The notes under the pieces: model-generated
What the model saw: the letters and a program-made list of their open reading frames with translations, nothing else
Databases searched by the model: none
What the model was told of the DNA's origin: nothing
Assembly (NCBI GenBank): GCA_036245805.1
Contig: BTRK01000004.1
Span: forward strand, 2,170,001-2,234,000
Reading direction: 5' to 3'
DNA from: Pristionchus mayeri
Taxonomy: Eukaryota; Nematoda; Chromadorea; Rhabditida; Neodiplogasteridae
DNA length: 64,000 bases
Program-made: the position numbers and the translations under genes
Shown here: one piece after another, positions 51,001 through 61,069 of the stretch
How positions within the stretch are numbered: position 1 is the stretch's first letter
How the letters are laid out: each line of letters opens with the position of its first letter

Positions 51001-51607
51001 GCCCTCGACAAATCGGATAATCTGCCCGGCCTTGGTGAGCGCCTACTCATATCTAATCCTTTCAACCCCCTGCCGCGCGGAGTACGAAATTTGAGCCATC
51101 CCTTCTTCCCTTGTCACACTTTCTAACCTCTCCACGGAGCAAGAGACTATTTGGAATAAAGAGAACACCAGAATTTCGAACAATACTGCTCGGCATTCAA
51201 TAGAGGTCACAATAAAGCGAGTGAGAGCGTGACGAAAGATGAGCGTCATATCTCTCGCTTTTCCACACTCTCTCCTCTCTGTCCTTAGTAAAGCGGCGGG
51301 GGGGGGGGGGGGGGTCATGCATCAACGGATTTATTTTCTCGCCCACAACAAACATTCGCCAAATGACATTCTCATTTCAGGCTGGTTCGTCTTCGTCGAG
51401 ATTTCTGTCGTGTGCCTCTCAGTCATCGCCCTTCTCATTTTCTACATGATACGATCGGGTGCGCTGAAATACTCGAGAAACAAGCAGGATAGATGCAAAA
51501 TAGTCTCTTTCCTGACATCAAAGAGGGTTTTCCGCGCCGCCAAGTTCACCCTGTTCCTGCTGGCGATTGTGGCCCTAGTGTTGAACACGATTCTTTGCTG
51601 GAATTGA
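48082..51607 (+). CDS. Cys-loop channel subunit G2, second Cys-loop cysteine replaced
   Basis: Tandem paralog of G1, 372 aa. Exons: 48082-48220 (signal peptide, LIDRLFKDYNAQASPY), 48407-48468, 48616-48660, 48896-49005, 49268-49313, 49381-49446, 49667-49780, 50197-50277, 50460-50594 (TM1), 50941-51034 (TM2, GLTTMTSLMLVVTIL), 51381-51607 (TM3-TM4). The exon pattern matches G1 and G3. In exon 7 the Cys-loop reads CQMKFDAFPFDTQDV: the second cysteine (TGC in G1 and G3) is valine (GTG), so the family's defining disulfide cannot form. Intron 6 has a GC donor (ATGAAG/GCGAGT). The frame is otherwise open and conserved. A G17 run lies in the last intron at about 51298. AATAAA follows the stop at 51671. 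Confidence 0.87.
49014..49130. repeat. Family 1 short inverted-repeat element
   Basis: A end (TGGAGTTCGAGAAACGATAC) on the left, B end (GGCCCGAATTGCGAACTCTA) on the right, core CACTCTCTCGCCGCTCGACC. In intron 4 of G2. A partial copy is in intron 1 (about 48295-48385). Confidence 0.75.
50749..50831. repeat. Family 3 short palindrome
   Basis: GGCACCAGGCCAGATGAGAA pairs with TTCTCGTCCGACCTAGTGCC; the centre (ATGACGTCATTCCGCCC and GGCGGAATGACGTCAT) is a perfect inverted repeat. In intron 9 of G2. Confidence 0.8.
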
Positions 51608-52892
51608 ATTGAGCTCAATAATGTATACTTGCCTTTATGAGCTATATACGTGGTTTCTTCTTTAGCTTTACAATAAAGGAAAATTTTATCGCGATTGCAC
51701 TATTGTTCAATTAAACTTTGTTATCATACCATTCAGCATTTCTAAATCACATTTACCAGAGTACGCAAATACCAAATACCACAATTATTCATCTTCGGGC
51801 ATAAACATACCTAGTTCATTCATTCTTCAGTATACAAACATCAAAGTCATTCATACCCAAGCAACCAAATAACCAGTCAGCTTCAAAACATCCACATAAG
51901 CGAAAGGAACGGAATCGGACGACATTTTGATCGCGATTTATTTTTTTACGAATGTACGAAAAATCCTGAACACGGGGTGTGAGCTCAATCATGTTTGACA
52001 GTCCCATTCCGTTTTATGACATTAGCGATATAACAACAAGAGTCAAACAATGATTGTAGTATTCATAAACCAATTACTGAATCAAATAAGAGATAGAGAG
52101 AGACAGACATGAATCGAGAAGAGCGAGCGCGACTTCCATCATTATCGCCGCAATTAATCGCCGAAAGGATCGATCCCATCTTCGCCCATCCTCAACCTTC
52201 GCCCATGCTCTTTTGGCCAATTGACTGTCATTGTCTTATATCCATCCATCTCCATCTGTTTTTGCTTTGTATGACCATGCAAACGCTTATACTTCGAACA
52301 CTACAGTTCACAATTTATGAATTTCTATCCGTTATTGCGCAAAGTATCTCACTGTACGACCGGCCACAGCATGAAAAGACCGAATTTGCAGCATTTAATT
52401 CGCAATAATATTCACTGCCATTATCAGAAAGTCCGAAAATTGGTGATGTGTGGTTTGAGCCGACAAACAAGCGGAACCATTAAATCTTTTTGGTGCAATT
52501 AAATTGTTCTACATGCGTGCCTGCGATTTCTCTCGCACCAGTACAACACCAGTTGCTACGCGCCCTTTCTTTCCACCATACAATAGTGACCTTTCACTAA
52601 CCGTATTAGCCTGTTGTCGCTAGCAATTTACTCGATTTCCCCCCTTCAACAAACATTTCCAATTAAATCTTGTCCCTTGTTTTGAAGCCATTTTTTTGCA
52701 AATTGTATAAGAACCACGCCATTTCTCACACATCATCGGAACAGTGTGAGGAAAGAGGCTGTCATTCAGTTATCTGATGGTCCCATCTCCCTCTGTCCTT
52801 TTCTGTTTTCTGTTCTGTTACATACACCTGACTAAACAACCATGGCCGTGACTAAGTAATGAGTTATTTGCAAAGATTTTCATTCCTTGCCG
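51608..52892. other. Intergenic gap between G2 and G3
   Basis: AT-rich. Nothing recognised apart from the G2 polyadenylation region. Presumably includes the G3 promoter. Confidence 0.45.
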
Positions 52893-55736
52893 ATGCAAAT
52901 TTCAATCGCGTTCGTTCTACTCGCAGTCAGCTCTGAAACAAGGGCCGAGTGGTCGAATGCTACGGCGGAGTTGATCGATCGCCTCTTCAAGGACTACAAC
53001 GCACTGGCGACGCCGTATGCAAGACGAAAAGGTGATCCCGTTCGTTAAGAAAATGCCAGAACGCTTATTCTTCTATTGCAGAATCACTGGAGAAACACGT
53101 CGTCAATTTCCGCCTCAATCATGCCATTATCACGAGTGTTGTGAGAATTTCAGTTTTAGAATTTCTGGGATAAAACACAAATTTGACGTAATGAAAATGG
53201 GCGTTTCGGGAAAAAAAGATGAGAATGGAATGGGAAGGAATGACAATATGAATAAATTACAATTAGATATTCATTATGAAACGGGTCAAGCCATTCACAG
53301 TTGATATTACTAAACATGTGACAGTACATGAAATATCATTGCAGAACGAGCGCGATTGGACTGTTAGCATTCTAGCAACTGCATTCTACGTGAGTTTAAT
53401 GCAATTTAAAATACAAAATTGACGTTGACATTCCAATTTCACAGAAAAATGCCAGGAAAAAACGTCAACACTTGTTGCTTGCTTTCGATGTAAGCGGATA
53501 TTCACATAAAGGACAATACTGATAAATTGTTTCACTCAGAACTGGAAAGACCCTCGACTGTCGTGGGATCCTTCAGAAGCCGATGATGTCGCGGGCATCT
53601 CAATGAAGCTGGACGCAGTTTGGATTCCGGATGTCTATCCCATTAGGAGGTACGGTTTCGGTACGGGCCAAAGACGCGTCTTTGAACACGTAAAAAGGAA
53701 TTTACCCGGATATGTATACGTTTCCTGATTCCCGTGTCCTTAAATTAGCTGATTGCATAACAATCAGGAATATTTATTTGTCTTTTTGTAGCCAAAGGAT
53801 CGATCCCGTCTTCAAGGAAATTGACAATCCCCAGAGTCTTCATGTGAGTATACAATTCGTCGACATTTAAAATATTTGAGAGTATTTTTCAGTTTTTTTA
53901 CCATTAGCCAATCAATTTCCTTGTAGACGGGATCGATCCTTTGGCTACAAACAGACAAATAAATTGGCATGATTGCAATGTATTCAGATAATTTGGGCAC
54001 GGGAATCAGAAAACGTATACATATCCGGGAAAAGTCTATTTGTTTGTGCAATACATGCCTACGTGCATTCTTGGAATTTCAGATAGCAAACGACGGCAAC
54101 GTCTCCATGTATACTTACCATCTCGTTGACTTCATCTGTGAAATGAAGGTACTGCCTCGACTTTTTGTTTTGTGGTTGTATATTTGGCCAGGATTCACAC
54201 GTGTCTTTTCAATCCATGTCTCACTCCAGTTCGACTCCTTTCCCTTCGACTCTCAGCATTGCACAATGGGCTTCGCTCTAGACTCTCTGGTCGGAACCGG
54301 GCTCACACTTGTAGACTCCTCCCAAATCACCGCTGAAATGATTAAGGTATGCGGCTTCATTAACTAAAGGTTCTGAACCAAATGGTTGAAGAGTATGGCG
54401 CATTGTAATCTAAACATGATCAATTGCAGAGCAACAGCGAGTGGGACATTGCCGGTGAGCTGACTCGAGAAGAATTTCGAGTAGAGCACGGAGTAATGGA
54501 GATTCAAAAGGTGACCTTTCCCTAGTTACTCCATCTTTCAAAGATGAACAATCTAGATAAGAAAGAAGAGTGAGAAAATCGATCCAGGGAGTTACTTGTT
54601 GTTATGCAGAGTGGGAGAGAAATAAAGAGCGCAAAGTGCAAGGAAAAAGTAGGTGGGGTGCAAAAACAACGAGTTCTAAAAAAAAATACGATGAGGAATG
54701 GATTGCCTGAATTTCGAACTCTTTGCTTGAAGGTGGTCTTCCGCTTCACGGTCGTTCGTTGTTCCATCTTCTGGTTGTATCTCATCGTCGTGCCCACGAT
54801 GCTCTTTTGCATCGTCACCCTCGTCGGCATCTTCTTCTACGAGGGCGAAGACGCACTGGCGAATGCGGTATGTCAGAAGCTCACCGAGACATAGTCAGAT
54901 ACAGCCTGACATTAGCTTACTAGTTGGTTAGTTAGCCTAGCCTAGCTCCATTGGCTAACTGACCAGAGGCCGTACAGCGAAAAATAAAGTGCTGAATTTA
55001 AGATATCCTTAGGGGTAACTTTTCATGTAGAGTTCGAAAATCGATCTTGGAAAGCCGTATCTCAAACCACTGATTTCGTGTGGCACACCAAATTTGGGTG
55101 GTCGATTTTTGAAACTTTTAAACGGTTGTTTAAAACCCCATACATATTTAAATTGACTTTGTGATGTTTCATTCAAGAGATCCATAGTCAGTGCCGCACA
55201 CCCTGATGCTGGAATAAATTTGGCGATATGGCAAATGGGAAGATGTACTCAATTTCGATGCATATCAGGCATCAATTGGTCTCACAACGATGACGTCACT
55301 GATGCTCGTCGTCACGATTCTATCAGAAGCCCTCGACAAAGCAGACAGCCTGCCCGGACTCGGTCAGTTTTTACCTTTGTACAATCAGAGTTGAATGACA
55401 TGTAGAGTACATCAGATACGGATCAGAACGATGCGAGAGAAATATGAGTTTTTTTTTGAAAATTTCAATGACATTGCATTTCCAATTACCCAATTTCCAG
55501 GCTGGTTCATCTTCGCTGAGATCACCGTCGCTTGCCTATCTGTTATCTCTCTGCTCATTTTGGAAATGATACGATCGGGGGCGCTTAAATACGTGAGGAT
55601 GATGGAGGAACGACCCGTTGGGTCCATTGTCACATTCCTCATCAACAAGAGAGTATACCGAGCCGCCAAATTCACCCTTTTCCTGCTGGCAATGGTCGCC
55701 CTTGTGCTGAACGCGATGCTGAACTGGAGTCGATAA
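52893..55736 (+). CDS. Cys-loop ligand-gated ion channel subunit G3
   Basis: Third tandem copy, 377 aa. Exons: 52893-53031 (signal peptide QISIAFVLLAVSSETRA, then LIDRLFKDYNALATPY), 53082-53140, 53345-53389 (NERDWTVSILA), 53540-53649 (WKDPRLSWDP ... VWIPDVYP), 53792-53843 (QRIDPVFKEIDNPQSLH), 54083-54148, 54230-54346, 54430-54510, 54733-54867 (TM1, FWLYLIVVPTMLFCIV), 55269-55362 (TM2), 55501-55736 (TM3-TM4). The Cys-loop CEMKFDSFPFDSQHC is intact; no vicinal Cys pair; short TM3-TM4 loop. Intron 5 contains an inverted copy of exon 5 with its upstream intron. Intron 9 contains a foldback fragment. The last exon and the 3' flank were copied to 57.4 kb, and exons 9-11 have a broken copy at 61-63 kb. 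Confidence 0.9.
53697..54039. repeat. Inverted duplication of G3 exon 5 plus upstream intron
   Basis: The arm 53697-53827 (end of intron 4 and most of exon 5) is repeated in reverse orientation at 53907-54039 inside intron 5. Matching pieces, right arm read on the minus strand: CCCGGATATGTATACGTTT, then CTGATTCCCGTG, TTATTTGTCT, and TGTAGCCAAAGGATCGATCC. The copy keeps the acceptor and exon sequence with few changes (QRIDPVYKEID against QRIDPVFKEID). The pre-mRNA could fold this into a stem of about 130 bp. Confidence 0.85.
54963..55200. repeat. Fragment of foldback element in G3 intron 9
   Basis: Shares CGTACAGCGAAAAATAAAG, AACTTTTCATGTAGAGTTCG and GGAAAGCCGTATCTC with the arms of 7886-8602 and 28174-28983. 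Only one arm is present. Confidence 0.65.
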
Positions 55737-56029
55737 TTATTTTTGAATGTTTGTCTGTGATTCCCTGCTGTTTTAAGCAGTCGTGAATATGGCTCAATTA
55801 TATAAAAATAAAGGCTTACAATGAGTTCTTAATTGTAAATTAATATACTTCCGCCTCCCACTCTCAAAACACACCGGAGGAGCGACAAATCGTTGTATAA
55901 TCAGCTCGAACGCGCCTATTGTAGCACGGCATATTTATATTTTGGAATACGATATTTATTTGTATTTGTAGGCATCAGCGGTGTTGAACATTAAACGGCT
56001 CTGTAGTAGTAGAGGGGTCCCATGGTGGG

Positions 56030-56445
56030 ACCCCGGAAAATGTGTGGTCCCACTTTTTTCAGGGACCCCGATAAATCGGGGACCCATAAGGATCGGGTCC
56101 CAACTTTTTTCCGGGACCCCGATAAATCGGGGACCCATAAGGATCGGGGTCCCAACTTTTTCCGAGACCCCGATAAATCGGGGACCCATAAGGTTCGGGG
56201 TCCCACTTTTTTCTGGGACCCCGATAAATCAGGGACCCATAAGGATCGGGGTCCCAACTTTTTTCCGGGACCCCAATTTTTTTTTCGAAATTTATGATAA
56301 CTTAAATATTCATCGAAAATCAGGAGTCCCATCAAGATCGGGGTCCCACATTTTTTGGGACCCCTTTTTGAGCATTTCAAATTACCGGGGTCCCTCAACA
56401 TTTTGCACATTCGAAAAATCGGGGTCCCAAAATAATCGGGGTCCC
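56030..56445. repeat. 51-bp minisatellite, GGGACCCC-rich
   Basis: Four units start at 56062, 56113, 56164 and 56215 (GGGACCCCGATAAATC, then GGGGACCCATAAGGATCGGG and a TTTTTT run), exactly 51 bp apart, followed by degenerate units to about 56445. Each unit is built of short inverted GGGACCCC/GGGGTCCC words. Because 51 is divisible by 3, frames stay open on both strands (for example repeats of SLWVPDLSGSRKK on the minus strand). I treat it as non-coding. Confidence 0.85.
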
Positions 56446-57387
56446 TTCGAAAAGATAAGTGTTAAATAATATTTTATAATTGGAAGTATTGGCAGTAAAT
56501 GTAAACTGTCAGATGATTTGTTAATGTTTGTGTTATGCATTTGTAATAGCAATTGTCATGGACACAATATAAGACAGTGAAGTATTTGCATTTAACTTAT
56601 GTAGAACCTGTCTGCATTTATTTTCCCGAAGCTTTTGTTGTACGTTGTAGTCGTATACGAATTATCTAGAGGAATCGCGAGAGAATCGACCATTTGAGGG
56701 TGTTCAGCGGCAGTAGAATTCAAGTTGGTCCAATCTGGCTCGAATTTTGCCTACAAGTACTTCGAGTGATGCTCTTTCGAACTGCGTCGTTATAATTTTG
56801 ATATCTGCCGTCATCGTCGAGATTCAGAAGGCCAAACTTGGTACTGTCACTTTTCAACTATCAAATCAAATGATCATAAATCCGTTTAAAATGAAGATAG
56901 AATGAAGATATGAAGGTCGTTCTTTTCTTCCCTGTTGACGTCATCATTCCTCGTGTTCATCCCGGTACGGCGCGGTCGGGTGAACCTAAAATGAGACAAC
57001 TTTGGTCATCGGAAAAACGTGTTGGGTTATCATGCTTAAGTTGCAGTACATATATGTGCGTTACTTATCGCCAAAAATTGGACAAATCGGGGAGGGTAAA
57101 AAAAAGTGGCGCTCGCTTTTGTGACATGACCCAAAAATGGGTACCTGACAGCAATACTTCTTAGCCTCCTATTACCCTAATTGGGCTTAAATACTTCGAA
57201 AATCATCCAAAACAGCAATTAAACTCGTTTCCCCAATAGCTAAAATTACGGTAACACTTGAAAATTAAAAATCGATATTTTGACTTTTTTCAACCTGTGA
57301 GATGAGCCCACATGGGCTAAACCGATTCTAAATAACGTAATAATGGCCCTCTATACTAGCCAATGAAACGGCGTGCCTGGAAATACC

Positions 57388-57790
57388 TGGAGGAACGACC
57401 CGTTGGGTCCATTGTCACATTCCTCATCAACAAGAGAGTATACCGAGCCACCAAATTCACCCTTTTCCTGCTGGCAATGGTCGCCCTTGTGCTGAACGCG
57501 ATGCTGAACTGGAGTCGATAATTATTTTTGAATGTTTGTCTGTGATTCCCTGCTGTTTTAAGCAGTAGTGAATATGGCTCAATTATATAAAAAAATAAAG
57601 GCTTACAATGAGTTCTTAATTGTAAATTAATATACTTCCGACTCCCACTCTCAAAACACACCGGAGGAGCGACAAATCGTTGTATAAACAGCTCGAACGC
57701 GCCTATTGTAGCACGGCATGATTATATTTTTGGAATACGATATTTATTTGTATTTGTAGGCATCAGCGGTGTTGAACATTAAACATGATG
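57388..57790 (+). pseudogene. Duplicate of the G3 3' end
   Basis: From CTGGAGGAACGACCCGTTGG onward this matches 55605-55995: the last part of exon 11 (TM4, FLLAMVALVLNAMLNWSR), the stop and about 250 bp of 3' flank, with only a few substitutions. It lacks all upstream exons. A much more diverged trace of the same 3' flank occurs at 60640-60755 (GCTGTTTTAAGCAGTCGTGA). Confidence 0.85.
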
Positions 57791-59003
57791 GGTGTTCGTG
57801 AATTATTTTTATATGCAAGCAGTATTTCCACAGTTTGAGTATTTCCACAGTTCTATTCTTGTAGGGGTTTGTAACCAATCATTATTACTACTTAGTTAGA
57901 GGTATCAACTATTTGCGTTCCTGCCCAGGAAAAAAAATAAAGACGAACACGTGATTATGGAAAACAAAAGTACCCATCACATAAAAGTTTCTTAAAAAAT
58001 AGGGGGAGAGTAGCCGATGCAACTTCCATGGATCATGTGATTATGTAATGGTTACTCTATTAAGCGTTCGGCATTGCACATCCTGATATTCTTTTGCAGC
58101 TCAGTGAGTATCTCGTCTCGACATTGAGTGTAAAGTACCTATGGATAATGAAAAGATGCGAATCTCCTGGCTTAACTGACTGATCCTCAATCTTCTCCAG
58201 TTAGACTCCTAAAGTTGCATGGGCGACGCGAGCAATGGTCTGACTCTCATCAGTGTGCACTAGAGTTCGTAATTCGGGCCTTTGTCTCTTCATTTCGCGC
58301 ACTCTCTAGGCCGGCCGAGCTGGCTGTGCATCGGTTCACTCCCAAATGCTCTCCGTGTAGTGGGAGTGTCGGCGTCCCTGCGTCTCTCCATCAGATCCAG
58401 TCGAGGGCGAGATGGCATACACTTTGGCCATGCCCCTGTGCTGCAAGGAGGAGGCCCTCGTTTCTCCGCCCCTATCCCCCCTTCATCTTCCCTTACTTCG
58501 CTTCCCCCCAACCTCCTCCCCTTCCCCAATCATTCTATACCTAGCTCTCCATTCGTGTTTTTTCGCCTCCTTTTGTTTCATTGTTTTTCCATTCAGGGTC
58601 CCTGAAACATAATTTCAAACTAACATTGCATTTAAAAAGCATCATCAGGTAACAGTGAAACGCATTGTCAATTATAGAATTATAGAAAGTTTCTGAACAT
58701 AAATTAGGATAATCGCAAGACGCGAATCACGCTTATTCTTTATATTGCATGTTTCAGCATTTTTTGTACGTCTCTCGCCACGTCATGTTGATGATCCGAA
58801 TTCTTGAGCATGCGAATATTTGTGAGACTTCTTTATTATTTGACTTCACTAATTAACTGGCCTCAGGCGCCGGAATCATCCTCAATTTGCAATATAGCTC
58901 TTCACTAAACCTTCGTTCATATTCCCACTATCCTTCTATCCTATTGGACAAGCCCCCGTATGGTATGAAGTGCACACACTTACATTCTTCCTGCTGAAAA
59001 AAG
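57791..59003. other. Gap with family 1 fragment
   Basis: Contains a family 1 end (TAGAGTTCGTAATTCGGGCC, 58262-58320) and a C-rich block at 58460-58530. An upstream stretch at 58757-58820 reading HFLYVSRHV could be a remnant of the TM3 region of receptor H, but it does not join cleanly. Confidence 0.4.
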
Positions 59004-60456
59004 TGCATTCTGCATGTATACTCTCGGCTATGTGATGATTCCCTCGCCCGATGATCCGGATCTATTGCTTGTCCGAGAGACATATCGCAAAACATACAAC
59101 TATACCGTAACCGACGGTTGGCTCATTATGAATTATTGGGTGCGTAGAGCCTAATCATTGCAGCATGTAATGTAGCTTGCTCAACTACAAAGCTGAGTTG
59201 ATCAAGCGAGAAACACTACATATAGCATGTTAAGCTATTATATTTCCCTGTTGAGAGTGATGACGGCAGCCCAAACACATCCACACTGGCAATCCACGGT
59301 ACGGATCTCATCATCATGGCGTCGAATTTATCTGCGGCTGCATTCCTAGCGAGGGGCGCTTTTAAGGTAAAGCTCGGAGAGCAATGGTCTGACTCTCTTC
59401 AGTTTGCACGCTCTCTCGACGGTCAGAGAGACGAGAGAGCATGTAAACTGAAGAGAGTCAGACCATTGCTCACCTCGGAAGCTTGCGCTTGAGCTAATTT
59501 AGCGTTCAATAACAACTGCGATAAAGGCTATTTTTAAATCGCAAAAAAGGTTTTAAGAAGGGATGGACATGGCAATCAGCCATGTTGCGATGAAACAGTT
59601 CAGAACAGAGATAAACACGTGAAAATTTCAGAATCTTTTAAAATTTCTATTTCTATTGTGAAAATTTTTGTGAATATTGTGAAAATTGTGAAAATTTCAG
59701 AAAAAGAATCTTTGGGGAAAGCTAGGCAATGGTAATGACATAATTACAGTTTTAGCTTTGCCTTTATTCCTCCTTTAAAACCTTAAAAACCTTAAAAGGG
59801 CGTCGCAATGGCACACACCATCTCGGAGACACAACGTGCATACCAACGGAAGATCCTCATCGCAGTGTGTGCACAGGCGAGTAACGATGTTTGCACGCTC
59901 TCTCGTCTCTCTGACCGGCGAGAGAGCGTGCAAACTGAAGAGAGTCAGACCATTGCTCCGAGTAACTAGATCTAGATAGAGCAAGAGTTATCTGTATCGA
60001 AGCGTCTCTAAGCGCCTGTCAAGCGTATAATATTCTTGCAGTCAATAGGTCAAAGGTCATTCACTAAGGCTCGTTATTCTGGGGACAGAACACCGACTAC
60101 TGAATGGAATATTCAGTTTAGCGCCAGTAAGTAGTTTGCAGACCTTGGTGCCGCTGGTCTGCGTGTATACACCGTACTTCTGCGTCATTTACTTCCCCTT
60201 CTTTGGCATTCCCGACCTTGGCATATCGGACGCCTTCCCCCTTGTCATCTCGTTCTTTCCCGCTTGGGACGCTGTTGTGATCACTTGTCTTATTAAAGAT
60301 TACAGGTGACTCTTTTTGTGTGTAATTGTTGTTAATGTATGCAAACAAATAAGTAATGTACCCTTCAGAGTGGGTCTCCTGCAAATGCTGGGATTGCGAA
60401 CCGCCAAGATTACTGTAGTTGTCCATGCTACAGAGGGAATGACAACAGTTGCATAA
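59004..60456 (+). CDS. Str/Srd-like chemoreceptor H, 3' part only
   Basis: Exons: 59004-59139 (extracellular loop, PDDPDLLLVRETYRKTYNYT), 59256-59366 (TM5 region), 59799-59876 (ISETQRAYQRKILIAVCAQ, the TM6 approach), 60142-60305 (TM6-TM7, TLVPLVCVYTPYFCVIYF, then FFPAWDAVVITCLIKDYR), 60369-60456. Phases agree and the C-terminal half is a clear Str/Srd-type receptor. TM1-TM4 could not be found upstream, so the gene is probably 5'-truncated or its first exons are diverged. The 78-bp exon has a family 2 element in the intron on each side, and its donor is GC (GCACAG/GCGAGT). Confidence 0.6.
59386..59473. repeat. Family 2 short inverted-repeat element
   Basis: GAGCAATGGTCTGACTCTCT and AGAGAGTCAGACCATTGCTC are the two ends; core CACGCTCTCTCGACGGTC. 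Begins 20 bp after the donor at 59367 in gene H. Confidence 0.85.
59888..59957. repeat. Family 2 element, left end missing
   Basis: Starts directly with TTTGCACGCTCTCTCGTCTC and ends AGAGAGTCAGACCATTGCTC. The usual left 20 bp are absent; the GC donor of the 78-bp exon of gene H lies 11 bp upstream. Confidence 0.8.
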
Positions 60457-61069
60457 TCGCCATTGCTACTCTGTTAGAGATTCAAAAAATAACATTTTCA
60501 AGCATAAAGTTATCAGTTACAAGCCGTATTATATTAGTTATTTAGCTTAGTTAGCTTAGCCTAGCATCATTGACTTACTATTCCTTGATGAGCTCGTGAT
60601 ATAAATTGTGTGATGTTTGGATGCGATGCTAAACTAACTATTTTTGAATGTTTGCATGCGGTTCCGCTGCTGTTTTAAGCAGTCGTGAATATGGTTCAGT
60701 TATTTCACAAATAAAATTTTGCAATCCGTTCTTAATTGCAAATTAATATCCGGTGTTTTGGCTTCGTGATTTATTTGTGTTTGAAACATCCATCTTTAGC
60801 ATTTGGGAACGAATGATTAAGCCTAGATGCATGATACAATTCTCCGTCTTCACAATAACACAGCTGTCCGTCCCTCACATCTGGCAGCAATATTTATACA
60901 CGTTTGGACATCTCTCAGCGATAAGGGGGGACAACATCGAGAATTCGGGTTTTTTTCGAAATAAGCGGTGCTCAGCCTGATTTGACGGCTGGATGCCTGG
61001 ATAACATCAAGGCGGATTGAAATTGACCTTTTTAGGAAATGCAATGAAATGGACGCTACGCTTCCAAGG

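Noticed and set aside
55981..56469. Long overlapping frames of 91-162 codons on both strands
   Set aside because: They result from a 51-bp tandem repeat whose length is divisible by three; no start, splice or family signal supports a protein.
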